DNA from: Anaerolineae bacterium
Lineage (GTDB): Bacteria; Chloroflexota; Anaerolineae; Aggregatilineales; Phototrophicaceae
Direction of reading: 5' to 3'
Assembly (NCBI GenBank): GCA_022824565.1
Contig: JAJDZQ010000076.1
Coordinates: 1 to 39,367, forward strand
DNA length: 39,367 nucleotides
The notes below the pieces were generated by a model. It was not told where the DNA came from, ran no database searches, and was given only the letters and a program-made list of their open reading frames with translations. Shown here one piece after another: positions 24,057 to 32,770 of this stretch (positions are counted from its first letter, which is position 1; each line of letters opens with the position of its first letter). Position numbers and translations under genes: made by a program.

Positions 24057-25346
24057 TCATCGCTGCACCAACTGGTCGCGTTCGGGTCCTACGCTGACCA
24101 TGTTGATGGGCACTTCGCAATGCGCAGCTACGCGCTCGACATACTGCTGCGCCGTAACTGGCAATTGCGCAAATGTCCGACAGCCGCTGATGTCTTCTGT
24201 CCAGCCGGGCAAGGTTTCATAGATGGCTGTGGCGCATTCCAGCTGCTCATTGGTCACAGGCGGATGATCGCTGCGCGTGCCGTCAATCTCGTAGGCTGTC
24301 GCCAGCTTGAGTTCGTCAAATCCAGACAAGATATCCAGCTTCGTCAGCATCAACTCACTAAAGCCGTTGACCAGGCAGGCATAACGCAGCATCACGCCAT
24401 CCAGCCAGCCACAGCGGCGGGGGCGCCCGGTTGTCGTGCCAAATTCGTCCCAGAAATTTTCGCCGCTGCCACGCAGTCGTTTGGCTACCTCGCCAGCGAG
24501 CTCGGTGGGCATGGGCCCGCCACCTACGCGCGTACTGAAGGCTTTTGCCACGCCCAGCACCCGATCGACCGACAGCGGTCCGACTCCCAGGCCAGTCAGC
24601 GCGCCGCCAGCCGTGGGCGACGAACTGGTCACAAAAGGATAGCTGCCATGGTCGATATCCAGCAGGGTGCCCTGCGCGCCTTCGCAGACGACACGAGCGC
24701 CAGCATGCAGCGCCTTGTGCAGGAAGATTGAGGCATCTTGAATGAAGCCGCGCAAGAAATCTGCCGCTTCCAGATAACTTTCGGCCGCCACGCGCGCATC
24801 AAGCACCTGCCTGCCCTGCTGCCGCAATGTCTCGTTGGTCGCTTCTATCGCGACGATCAGCCGCTCGGCAAAGTCCTCTACATCGAGCAGCATGTCACCG
24901 GTACGAATGCCGGCGCGCCCGCTTTTATCGAGGTAGGCGGGCCCAATGCCGCGCAGGGTCGTGCCAATTTTCGCAGCGCCCCGCGCAGATTCTTTCGCCG
25001 CGTCCAGGGCGATATGCGCCGGCGTGATGATGTGCGCGCGCGAGCTGATGATCAGGTTTTGAGGCGTTATCTCTATGCCCATGGCACGCAGCGCTTTGAT
25101 CTCGCGCACCAGGTTGACTGGATTGATGACCATGCCATTGCCCATGACCGATACAACCTGCTCGTGCAATACACCCGAGGGCAGCAAATGCAGCTTGTAG
25201 ACTTCGCCATCCAGGGCGACGGTGTGGCCCGCGTTGTCGCCGCCGGCATACCGCGCGACTATATCCGCCGCTGACGCCAACCAATCGACCACACGGCCTT
25301 TGCCTTCGTCGCCCCATTGCGCGCCAATGATTATCGAAATCGGCAT
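24057..25346 (-). CDS. purA: Adenylosuccinate synthetase
   Basis: PurA joins IMP and aspartate with GTP to make adenylosuccinate, the first step from IMP to AMP. The 429-residue length is normal. The N-terminal signature IIIGAQWGDEGKGRVVDWL has the catalytic Asp and the phosphate loop. RYAGGDNAGHTV has the catalytic His. KIGTTLRGIGPAYLDK and TSSSPTAGGALTGLG follow, then the C-terminal LTKLDILSGFDEL guanine-recognition region. It begins 1 bp after the stop of the S51-like gene and is the last gene of a five-gene leftward operon. No other purine genes are nearby. Confidence 0.98.
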   Translation of the reverse strand: MPISIIIGAQWGDEGKGRVVDWLASAADIVARYAGGDNAGHTVALDGEVYKLHLLPSGVLHEQVVSVMGNGMVINPVNLVREIKALRAMGIEITPQNLIISSRAHIITPAHIALDAAKESARGAAKIGTTLRGIGPAYLDKSGRAGIRTGDMLLDVEDFAERLIVAIEATNETLRQQGRQVLDARVAAESYLEAADFLRGFIQDASIFLHKALHAGARVVCEGAQGTLLDIDHGSYPFVTSSSPTAGGALTGLGVGPLSVDRVLGVAKAFSTRVGGGPMPTELAGEVAKRLRGSGENFWDEFGTTTGRPRRCGWLDGVMLRYACLVNGFSELMLTKLDILSGFDELKLATAYEIDGTRSDHPPVTNEQLECATAIYETLPGWTEDISGCRTFAQLPVTAQQYVERVAAHCEVPINMVSVGPERDQLVQR

Positions 25347-25347
25347 C

Positions 25348-26016
25348 TTAGCCTGCCTCTGCGCGAGCCACTTCCAGCGGCTGCAACGCGCCTAATCGGA
25401 TCGTAACTTCGTGGCTGCCCCAGGTTTCCAGCAGTCCGTCCGGTCCCAGCGCCAAAGCCGACCCGCTCGCCAAGCCGATCACAGCCACTTCTGGCAGCGC
25501 ACTTTGCACCTGCCGCGCCACATGGTCGCCAGAACCTGCGCCGGCGGGAACAATCACCGCGCCACTCACGAAGTTCAAGCCACGCATCACTCCGTCAATA
25601 GCCGACCAGCGCTGCTCGCCAAACAAACCGGCCGCCGCGCCTTCGCACAGAAGCAAAGTCCCGCTCGTAAAAGCCTGCTTCAAAGCATGCACAGCAGTCT
25701 GGCGCAGCGCGCTCCGCAGCGAATCTGCACAATGCGCGGCGATGACGATCAGGCCTGCGCTGGTGATTTGCTCGTAGATGAGGTTGTTGTCGGGTTCGGC
25801 CAAGTCGATGTGGTAGCCGGTTGGCGCGCCCAGCTCGGCCAGATCGTCCATTAGCGCATCGCCCATTGCGTCCGTCTGCGTGATACAGGCAATATCTGCG
25901 CCCGAGTTGCAGCGACTCAAAGCCATGGCGCGGATTTCGCTCATGGGGTGCGCGCCGCCAGACAAGACCAGCCAGCCCTCGCCACTCCGCCAGCCGAAAG
26001 GCGCAAGCCCGGTCAT
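25348..26016 (-). CDS. Type 1 glutamine amidotransferase/S51-like (cyanophycinase fold) protein, probably inactive
   Basis: A 222-residue protein with the outline of peptidase S51/cyanophycinase: N-terminal GWLVLSGGAHPMSEIRAM (glycine pair after a hydrophobic strand), a central strand IVIAAHCADSL, and LLLCEGAAAGLFGEQ in the place of the nucleophile elbow. The family motif G-x-S-A-G has Ala128 instead of Ser, and the GGNQ motif is absent, so peptidase chemistry is unlikely. It begins directly after the M20 gene stop (TGAATG), and purA follows at 1 bp. A regulatory or binding role is only a guess. Confidence 0.7.
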   Translation of the reverse strand: MTGLAPFGWRSGEGWLVLSGGAHPMSEIRAMALSRCNSGADIACITQTDAMGDALMDDLAELGAPTGYHIDLAEPDNNLIYEQITSAGLIVIAAHCADSLRSALRQTAVHALKQAFTSGTLLLCEGAAAGLFGEQRWSAIDGVMRGLNFVSGAVIVPAGAGSGDHVARQVQSALPEVAVIGLASGSALALGPDGLLETWGSHEVTIRLGALQPLEVARAEAG

Positions 26017-27198
26017 TCAGGCATCCGCTCTGAGATAATCGACAATCGCAGCCGACATCAAGCCGACGCTCAACGGCAGCACAGCCTCGTCAAAGTCGAA
26101 GCGGGGATGATGATGCGGAAAGTCGAGCGACCGCGCGCGATTGGCCGACCCAACCAGCAGATAGGCGCTTGGATTGCGCGCCATCAGCAAACCGACATCT
26201 TCCGACGCCATCCAGGGCTGCGAGACGACCGCCACATCATCCGCATACCTGGCGAAGACATCGCGCGCCCGGCGAGCCACTTCGGCATCGTTGATCACAG
26301 GCCCGATGCCCATGCCCAAATCGACCTCAGCCCGGCAGCCCAGCGCCTGCGTCACGCCTTCAGCGATTTCGCGGATGCGCGTTTTGATCAATTCGCGCGT
26401 TTCTTCGCGGAAGAGGCGGTACGAGCCGTTGAATGTAACCGAAGGCGGGATGATGTTGCGCGCGCTGCCACCCTTGATGGTGCCGATGGTCAGCACGACC
26501 ATATCCAGCGGGTCGACATTGCGGCTGACGAGCGATTGCAGCGCCACGATGAGCTGCGCCGCGCAGACGATCGGGTCGGCTGTTTGATGTGGCATTGCGC
26601 CATGACCACCTTTGCCATGCACCGTGATTTCAAACATGCCGGCGCCCGACATGGCGGGTCCCGGCACAACGCTCACCTGCCCGACTTCCAGGTCGTTCCA
26701 CAGGTGGATGCCCAGCGAGATATCTGGCGCAGGCGATTCCAGCGCGCCATCGGCGATCATGGCTGCGGCGCCGCCACCGACTTCTTCAGCCGGCTGAAAG
26801 ACGAACTTGACGCGGCCGCCCAGCTCTTCGCGATGCCCAGACAACAATTTGGCGATGCCCAAGGCAATGGCGGTATGTCCGTCGTGCCCGCAAGCATGCA
26901 TCACGCCCTCCGCCTGCGAAACATAGTCGGCGCTGTTTTCTTCGTGAATGGGCAGCGCATCCATGTCGGCGCGATACAGCACAGTTGGTCCATCCGCTGC
27001 GCCTTCTAGGATGCCGATGACGCCGGTTTTCCCCACGCCGGTCTGCACTTCCAAGCCCAGGTTATTCAATTCTTCGGCGACGATGCCAGCTGTGCGCCGC
27101 TCTTGAAAAGCCAATTCTGGATGTCGATGAAAGTCGCGGCGGCGGGCAACCAACTCGTCGCGCAGCGCTTGCGCTTCGTGCATGAAATCGATCGTCAT
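26017..27198 (-). CDS. M20 family amidohydrolase (N-acyl-amino acid hydrolase type)
   Basis: Zn/Mn-dependent amidohydrolase of subfamily M20D (393 residues). Visible blocks: RRRDFHRHPELAFQE at the N-terminus, MHACGHDGHTAIALG with the metal Cys and His, FQPAEEVGGGAAAMI with the catalytic Glu, GKGGHGAMPH in the dimerisation/lid domain, and the C-terminal region with a metal His (DFPHHHPRFDFDE). It would split an N-acyl amino acid, hippurate or indole-acetyl amide; the substrate is not known. It lies 8 bp after the PIG-L gene stop. The fourth gene of the operon begins at its stop. Confidence 0.94.
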   Translation of the reverse strand: MTIDFMHEAQALRDELVARRRDFHRHPELAFQERRTAGIVAEELNNLGLEVQTGVGKTGVIGILEGAADGPTVLYRADMDALPIHEENSADYVSQAEGVMHACGHDGHTAIALGIAKLLSGHREELGGRVKFVFQPAEEVGGGAAAMIADGALESPAPDISLGIHLWNDLEVGQVSVVPGPAMSGAGMFEITVHGKGGHGAMPHQTADPIVCAAQLIVALQSLVSRNVDPLDMVVLTIGTIKGGSARNIIPPSVTFNGSYRLFREETRELIKTRIREIAEGVTQALGCRAEVDLGMGIGPVINDAEVARRARDVFARYADDVAVVSQPWMASEDVGLLMARNPSAYLLVGSANRARSLDFPHHHPRFDFDEAVLPLSVGLMSAAIVDYLRADA

Positions 27199-27206
27199 TT
27201 TAGGCT

Positions 27207-27938
27207 TTACCTCATGTTAATAACGCGGAAACGTTCGATATGGCGGGGATATTCGCGAGGCGCGCCTGGGTCTAGCGAGCGTTCGCGGATCCGTTCCGCC
27301 ATTTTGTCCATATCGGCTATCTGGCTTTTGTGCGCGCGCAGCGCAGCAATTTGCGCTTCTAGCGAATCCGTCACATCGACACTGAGCGTCGGCTCCAGCG
27401 CGCCGGCGATATACACCGTAGCCACTTTGTGCGTTTCCAGCCCTTCGTCGCGCTCGTGTTCAATGAAGTTCAGTCGGTCGCGAGCGGTCGGGAAGACGGC
27501 AGCCAATGTAGCAGCGCCGATCGCGCGGTGGTCGGGATGGTTGATGCCACCTGTCCCGCGCCAGTAGAGGGTCGGGTCGAGCGTAACCACGATATCTGGC
27601 TGCTTCAGGCGGATCATGCGCGTGATATCTCGGCGCAGGTCCAAGGTCGGATACAGTTCGCCATCTTTGTAACGCAGGAATACGACTTCTTTTACACCCA
27701 GCGCCGCCGCAGCCGCCCGTTGTTCGTCCTCGCGGATCGCAGCCAGCCGTTCGTGCGTCATGTCGGGGAGGCTGCTGCCTTTGTCGCCACTGGTCGCCAG
27801 CACAAAGGTGATGTCCGCGCCATCTGCCGCCCACTTGGCGAAAGTCGCGCCGGCAAAGAACTCTGGGTCATCGGGATGCGCGAACACGCCCAGCACGCGC
27901 AAGGGGGCGTCGCTGGCATTTGTCTGGTCTTTGCTCAT
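27207..27938 (-). CDS. PIG-L family deacetylase (LmbE-like)
   Basis: Zn-dependent GlcNAc-deacetylase fold, 243 residues. The metal and catalytic motif AHPDDPEF is at about residue 19, with the second metal ligand His in HPDHRAIG (about 140). FVLATSGDKGS and FLRYKDGELYPTLDLRRDI are typical. It removes acetyl or similar groups from amino sugars or small conjugates; members include bacillithiol and mycothiol enzymes BshB and MshB, but no partner gene (BshA or BshC) is in the window. Its ATG overlaps the ricT stop (ATGA). An M20 gene follows. Confidence 0.93.
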   Translation of the reverse strand: MSKDQTNASDAPLRVLGVFAHPDDPEFFAGATFAKWAADGADITFVLATSGDKGSSLPDMTHERLAAIREDEQRAAAAALGVKEVVFLRYKDGELYPTLDLRRDITRMIRLKQPDIVVTLDPTLYWRGTGGINHPDHRAIGAATLAAVFPTARDRLNFIEHERDEGLETHKVATVYIAGALEPTLSVDVTDSLEAQIAALRAHKSQIADMDKMAERIRERSLDPGAPREYPRHIERFRVINMR

Positions 27939-29065
27939 TCGCTATTCCCGCTTTCGTTGCCGGGCTGGCTGTCGCTCTTATTGCCGCGCCTGCCGCCACG
28001 CCGCCGCCTGCGTCGCCGCCTGGAACGGGGAGCGCTATCACGCGGTTTGCCTCGCGCCCGCTGCGGTCGTGCTTGATCGCTTTTCGGCGCTTCTTTGGGT
28101 TCGGCTGGTTTCTCGGCCGGCGGTGCCTCAACGCGCGCATTGACCTGGTCGGCGACACGTTGGCCAGCCGGCAATCCGCATTCGCAACTGCCATCGCCAT
28201 GTTTGTCGCAGGGGGCTTGGGCTTTCTCCGCCAATTTGCGAAACTCTTCCAGCGGGATAATATCGGCGCGCAGCACGGTCTTGCGCACACCTTCGCCATA
28301 ATCTACGCGCACCGCATCCAAAAGCGGCAGCTGGTCGATGACGCGGCCTTCGCCATGCGGTGTGCCGATGCGCTTGTTGCGGCGTGGCAGTTGCTTGCGC
28401 GCTTCTACATATTGTTCATATTCATAAACCAAACAACAACGTAGGCGTCCGCACATGCCGGTGATTTCCGACGGATTCAGCGAGATGCCTTGCGCCTTCG
28501 CCATCTTGATCGAGATGGGGCTGAAGTCGGTGAGGAATGTGCTGCAGCAGCGCTCGATACCACAAGCGCCAAAGCCGCCCAGCAGCTTCGCCACATCACG
28601 GGGACCGATCTGTCGCATCTCAACGCGCGCGTCAAAGCGACGTTGCAAGCGCTTTTGCAGCACCGTCGTGTCAATCTTTTGTTCGGCGTTGAACAAGAAG
28701 GTAATCACACTGCCATCGTAGTTGTACTGCGCAGCCACAAATTTGGCTTCGGACAAGCGCCGCAAGCCATCCGCCGCATTTTGGCAGATCATGAGGGCTT
28801 CGTCTTGCTGGGCTTCCCAATGCTGACGCAGCACCATATCGCGCGGGGTGGCCGGCCGCAGAATCTTGCGCACATTGCGGTCGGCGTCGGGCACGGTAAA
28901 GCCCATCACCTGCCCCATCTGTCGGCCCCGGCGCGTGTTGACGATAACATAATCGCCCTGCTTCAAGCCCGGATACTCCGCATAATCAAAGTGGTAGAGC
29001 TTGCCCACTTTTTGAAAACGTACACCTGCCACCTGCTCGCGCTCTTGCAACATTGCGCCTGCCAT
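27935..29065 (-). CDS. ricT: PSP1-domain protein, RicT/YaaT-like, with arginine-rich tail
   Basis: RicT (YaaT) is a subunit of the Ric complex that helps RNase Y process mRNA in Bacillus; in other phyla its role is less clear. Here 376 residues start at MAGAM. The PSP1 region includes VAGVRFQKVGKLYHFDY, GDYVIVNTRRGRQMGQVMGF, and a cysteine-rich core GACGIERCCSTF with GMCGRLRCCLVYEYEQY, matching the family's Fe-S cysteines. The tail is low complexity with RSRRRRRRRR, so possibly RNA-binding. The open frame extends 112 codons further upstream through a repeat-bearing gap without a credible site, so I take the ATG at 29065 (a weak AAGG upstream). First gene of the five-gene operon ending in purA. 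Confidence 0.88.
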   Translation of the reverse strand: MAGAMLQEREQVAGVRFQKVGKLYHFDYAEYPGLKQGDYVIVNTRRGRQMGQVMGFTVPDADRNVRKILRPATPRDMVLRQHWEAQQDEALMICQNAADGLRRLSEAKFVAAQYNYDGSVITFLFNAEQKIDTTVLQKRLQRRFDARVEMRQIGPRDVAKLLGGFGACGIERCCSTFLTDFSPISIKMAKAQGISLNPSEITGMCGRLRCCLVYEYEQYVEARKQLPRRNKRIGTPHGEGRVIDQLPLLDAVRVDYGEGVRKTVLRADIIPLEEFRKLAEKAQAPCDKHGDGSCECGLPAGQRVADQVNARVEAPPAEKPAEPKEAPKSDQARPQRARGKPRDSAPRSRRRRRRRRGGRRGNKSDSQPGNESGNSE

Positions 29066-29206
29066 AGCTGCTCTGCCTTTTTGCGGACGCGGACAATCTC
29101 CAGACGCCCGATACTTGTCTCTTTGCCAGCACGACTCTACTCGACATCGGCAGACTGCGCAATCCGCCCTGCTGCCAGCCCCAGGGCAAACGCATAAATA
29201 GTTTTT

Positions 29207-29394
29207 CCACCGAGTACACCGAGGGTTTGCTAACAGCCATGCGAATAATGGCTGCGCTTTGGGCAAATGCAGCGCGGATGATACGCCGCTGGATGACATC
29301 AAATTGCGAGATTTCTCTTTTTCGCCGCCCAAGTTGTGTCTACACAGCGCAAAATGTATGCTTTCCTTTCGGTGTACTCGGTGAACTCGGTGGT
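29207..29394. repeat. 9-bp periodic CACCGAG repeat element in a 440-bp gene-free gap
   Basis: The gap between ricT (start 29065) and the aspartate kinase gene (29507/29510) holds inverted arms. Left arm 29207-29223 has CCACCGAGTACACCGAG (two units); the right arm 29366-29393, reverse complemented, has three units (CACCGAGTT, CACCGAGTA, CACCGAAAG). Both arms keep a 9-bp period and could pair into a hairpin with a loop of about 140 nt. The rest of the gap holds no gene I can see. Confidence 0.6.
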
Positions 29395-29460
29395 ACAGCA
29401 TTAGAGGCGATTTCCTTGTACTGGGTTCATTTTATTGCGATTGTTCTGGGACCAGCCCGC

Positions 29461-29490
29461 TTGTGGCATACGCGGCCTACTTGCTAGAAT
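29461..29490 (+). promoter_or_regulatory. Probable aspartate kinase promoter
   Basis: TTGTGG (29461-29466), 18-bp spacer, TAGAAT (29485-29490). The expected start near 29497 leaves only about 10-13 nt of leader with AGGA in it before the start codon. Confidence 0.45.
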
Positions 29491-29509
29491 TGCCTAGGAT
29501 GGTCGGTTG

Positions 29510-30949
29510 ATGGGGCGGCTTTCGACAATGCGTAGTCTGGTGATGAAATTTGGTGGCAATGCCCTGGGCACAGTCAATGCCTTGAGCCAGTTGCTGGGCA
29601 TTGTAACGCGAGAAACACAGCGCTGGGATCGTGTTGTGGTGGTGGTTTCGGCGCTGGATGGCGTCACTGACAGGCTGCTGGAAGCCGCGCAATTGGCACA
29701 GGTAGATAACCTGCGCGGGTATCGGCGCATCGCCGCCAATCTGCGCTCCCGCCACTTTGCGCTGGTGGACGAGCTGCCGCTGGACCCGCCCGCCCGCACT
29801 GCATTGGCTGCCGATATCGACCAATTGCTTTCGCAAATGCTGGATGCTTGTCGAGCCATCGCAAAAAATATGAGCGACGAACTGCTAGCCAGCGCCAGCG
29901 ATGAGGTAGTCGCGGTGGGCGAACAGCTCTCGGCGCGGATTATCGCGGCGCTGCTGCGTCAACAGGGCTTGCGCGGCGCAGCGGTCGATAGCAGGGAACT
30001 CATCATCACCGATGCCGTGCACGGCAACGCCAATCCCGACTTTGCACAAACCGCCCAGCGCATGCAAGAACGGCTGCTGCCCATGTTGCAGCGCGATATC
30101 GTGCCCGTTGTGACCGGCTATATCGGCGCCACCAGCGACGGCGAAACCACCACCCTGGGTCGTGGCGGCACCGATTATACAGCCTCGGTCATCAGCGCCT
30201 TGCTGCCTGCCGATGCCTTGTGGATCTGGACGAATGTCGCTGGCATGATGTCTGCCGACCCCCGAGAACTGCAGGACGCCCGGGTCATCGCCAGGCTAAG
30301 TTACGATGAAGCAGCCGACCTGGCCTACTTCGGCGCAAGGTTGCTGCACGCCCGCATGATCGCGCCTCTGGCAGAGCGACAGGTGCCGCTGCGCATCAAG
30401 AGCATCTTCGCGCCAGACGCCGCCGGCAGCTTGGTGGCGGGTCCGCCAAAAACAGCTGAAGAGCAGCTAAAAGCCGTTACGAGCGTGCTGGGATTGTCGC
30501 TTCGCCGACGCATGAGCGGCTCCTTGGCCGGCGTCAATCGACTGGTCGGCAATACGCTCTTCAAAACCCTGGGCATGCGCTCGGAAGTGATGATCGCCTC
30601 GCAATCCAGCGGCGGCAGCTTCTTGTGTTTGGTCATCCCCACCAGCATCGGCATAGACGGCGTCGACCGCCTGCAACGCGCTTTGCAAGCGAAAATGGGC
30701 GAGTATCCTGAGAAAATGCCCTGGCAAATCGAAACGGTCTCGCTGGTAACCGCCATCGGCAGCCGGCTGGACAGCGCTCCGCAGTTGGTCGGGCAGGTGC
30801 TGGGCGCGCTGGCGGGCATAGAGATTCTGGCGCTGTCTTTGGGCGCGTCGCATTGCAGTGTCAGCGTGGTGGTTCGCCAGGCAGACGCGCGTCAAGCTGT
30901 GAGCAAGATTCACGCTCTGGTGCTCAAAAGCGGTTCAAATAGCGGCTAA
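29510..30949 (+). CDS. lysC: Aspartate kinase
   Basis: Phosphorylates aspartate with ATP, the first step toward lysine, threonine and methionine. It has SLVMKFGGNAL (N-terminal catalytic Lys), GYIGATSDGETTTLGRGGTDYTAS (substrate and phosphate site), TNVAGMMSADPR, and two C-terminal ACT domains for feedback control (about 325-395 and 395-470). Monofunctional: 479 residues and no homoserine dehydrogenase domain. The start is open: TTG at 29507 (AGGA 7 nt upstream), ATG at 29510 or ATG at 29528; I give the second. The 3' end overlaps that of glnA by 26 bp. The gene symbol follows the family; which of the feedback types applies cannot be read. Confidence 0.93.
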   Translation: MGRLSTMRSLVMKFGGNALGTVNALSQLLGIVTRETQRWDRVVVVVSALDGVTDRLLEAAQLAQVDNLRGYRRIAANLRSRHFALVDELPLDPPARTALAADIDQLLSQMLDACRAIAKNMSDELLASASDEVVAVGEQLSARIIAALLRQQGLRGAAVDSRELIITDAVHGNANPDFAQTAQRMQERLLPMLQRDIVPVVTGYIGATSDGETTTLGRGGTDYTASVISALLPADALWIWTNVAGMMSADPRELQDARVIARLSYDEAADLAYFGARLLHARMIAPLAERQVPLRIKSIFAPDAAGSLVAGPPKTAEEQLKAVTSVLGLSLRRRMSGSLAGVNRLVGNTLFKTLGMRSEVMIASQSSGGSFLCLVIPTSIGIDGVDRLQRALQAKMGEYPEKMPWQIETVSLVTAIGSRLDSAPQLVGQVLGALAGIEILALSLGASHCSVSVVVRQADARQAVSKIHALVLKSGSNSG

Positions 30950-32258
30950 GCTCCCACTCGGTGACCTGGCTGTTATATGCAGCGCATTCCTGGCGTTTGG
31001 CGGCGATATAGCGGTCGCTGACATAAGGACCGAGCGCGGACAAGATCACATCATCGTGGCTGAGGGCATCCAGCGCCTCATCCAGTGACTGTGGCAGCAC
31101 AGCGATTTGCCGCATGCGCCCCGGCGCGCCTTGCATGAGCGTCTCTTCCATCGGGTCGGGCAGGGGCATCTTGTGGCGGATGCCATCCAAGCCGGCTTGC
31201 AGCATGACGGCCATGGCCAGGTAGGGGTTGGCGGTCGGGTCGGGACAGCGCAACTCCAGCCGCGAGTGGTATTCTTTGCCTGGCGCGGTGCTGGGCACGC
31301 GGATGAGCGCGCTGCGATTGACATGCGCCCAGGTTACATGGATGGGCGCTTCGAAGCTGGTGCCCAGGCGTTTGTAGGAATTAACCAGTGGCGCGAGGAC
31401 GGCGCACATGCCGCGCGCGTGCTCCAGTTGTCCCGCCAGAAACCAGGTCGCTGTTTCCGACAAGCCATATTCCCTGCTGCTGTCGGCGAAGAGATTCGCG
31501 CCGGTATCGGCAGCGTGCAAGCTTTGATGCGTGTGCATGCCCGAACCCGGCATAGACGCATGGGGGCGCGGCATGAAAGTGCAATAATAAGCGAACCTGC
31601 TGGCGACAGACTTCATGGCGATGCGCGCTGTCAAGATGTTGTCTGCCGAACGCAGGGCATCATCGTATTGAAAGTCAATTTCATGCTGCCCGCTGCCGGT
31701 CTCGGAGTGCGTTGAATCGACGCGAATATCAAGCGCTTCCAAAGCCAGGAGCATGCGGCGGCGCATGGAACGGATGGGGTCGTCAGGGATATCGTAGTAG
31801 CCAGCGATGTCGGTCTGCGCGCCAACCTGTGGCTGTCCAGCAGCATCCAGTGGAAACAGGAAAAACTCCAGCTCCATGCCGGTCTTGAAGAGCAGGTTCA
31901 TATCCCGCGCCTGCTGCAGCGCCCGGTCGAGCACATTCCGCGGATCGCCAATAAAAGGTTCGCCATGTTGTGTGCGGATGGCGCAGATGAGGCGGGCGGT
32001 CTTTTCTGCTCCTTCCGTCCAGGGCAAGATGGCAAAGCTGTCGGCATCGGGCATCAACACCATGTCGCTCTCGGCGACGCGGGCAAAGCCTTCGATTGCC
32101 GAGCCGTCAAAATGCGAGCCATTGACAAAGACATTTTCCAGCTCGCGCGCCGGGATCATGACGCTTTTGACCAAACCGGTGATATCGGTGAACCACAAGG
32201 CGACGAAGCGCACGCCTTGCTCGGCAACTGCCGCCAGGATGTCGCTGGCTGATGTCAT
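30924..32258 (-). CDS. glnA: Glutamine synthetase type I (alpha)
   Basis: Makes glutamine from glutamate, ammonia and ATP in the cytoplasm, as a dodecamer. 444 residues, the usual length of the GSI-alpha form. Motifs: FDGSAIEGFARV (Ala where FDGSSIEG is usual), MELEFFLF, GSGMHTHQSLH, NSYKRLGTSFEAP, and LELRCPDPTANPYLAMAVML; the C-terminus is WELSRYLNRF. The tyrosine for adenylylation (NLYDL motif) is absent, so control by GlnE is not expected; control by glutamine feedback is possible. It is the last gene of the aromatic operon, 27 bp after aroQ, with AGGAA before the ATG. Its end overlaps the aspartate kinase gene. Confidence 0.96.
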   Translation of the reverse strand: MTSASDILAAVAEQGVRFVALWFTDITGLVKSVMIPARELENVFVNGSHFDGSAIEGFARVAESDMVLMPDADSFAILPWTEGAEKTARLICAIRTQHGEPFIGDPRNVLDRALQQARDMNLLFKTGMELEFFLFPLDAAGQPQVGAQTDIAGYYDIPDDPIRSMRRRMLLALEALDIRVDSTHSETGSGQHEIDFQYDDALRSADNILTARIAMKSVASRFAYYCTFMPRPHASMPGSGMHTHQSLHAADTGANLFADSSREYGLSETATWFLAGQLEHARGMCAVLAPLVNSYKRLGTSFEAPIHVTWAHVNRSALIRVPSTAPGKEYHSRLELRCPDPTANPYLAMAVMLQAGLDGIRHKMPLPDPMEETLMQGAPGRMRQIAVLPQSLDEALDALSHDDVILSALGPYVSDRYIAAKRQECAAYNSQVTEWELSRYLNRF

Positions 32259-32285
32259 ATTTCGTTCCTGGTTATGCCGACAAGG

Positions 32286-32753
32286 TCATTTTGTTACTGC
32301 CGTTGGCTCGTCAAACAGGCTCCAGCGGCGCAGCAAGGCATCGACAGCCAGAATATAGCCTTGCCAGCCGAAGCCCGCTATCTGTCCCAGGCAAACGCCC
32401 GCCAGCAGCGACTTGTGCCGAAAGGCTTCGCGCCCATGCACATTGGACAGATGCACCTCGATGACCGGCAGCTCTATGGCGACGATGGCATCGCGCAGGG
32501 CCAGCGAAGTATGGGTATAGGCGCCGGGATTGAATACCACGCCATCCGCCCAGTTGCGCGCTTCGTGCAGGCTGTCGATCAGCGCGCCCTCATGATTCGA
32601 TTGCGCAGCCCGCAAATCGATAGCGTATGCCGAGACATGTCGCTCGACCGCCGCGTCGATGTCTGTCAGTTGCTGGCTGCCATAAATCTCTGGCTGGCGC
32701 GTCCCCAGCAGGTTCAAGTTGGGTCCATGCAGCAGCAGGATGCCTTTTGTCAT
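32286..32753 (-). CDS. aroQ: 3-Dehydroquinate dehydratase, type II
   Basis: Dehydrates 3-dehydroquinate to 3-dehydroshikimate in the shikimate pathway. Type II small dodecameric form, 155 residues. It has [21 protein letters not shown] (the catalytic Tyr and the Arg of the lid), [32 protein letters not shown] with the catalytic His, and [18 protein letters not shown]. All expected residues are present. It follows aroKB by 17 bp. glnA follows after 27 bp. Confidence 0.97.
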   Translation of the reverse strand: MTKGILLLHGPNLNLLGTRQPEIYGSQQLTDIDAAVERHVSAYAIDLRAAQSNHEGALIDSLHEARNWADGVVFNPGAYTHTSLALRDAIVAIELPVIEVHLSNVHGREAFRHKSLLAGVCLGQIAGFGWQGYILAVDALLRRWSLFDEPTAVTK

Positions 32754-32770
32754 TTGCCGTTATCCTAAAC

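Noticed and set aside
27935-29401. Longer 488-residue version of ricT
   Set aside because: The added N-terminus translates the CACCGAG repeat element, is low in family similarity, and no ribosome site supports it.
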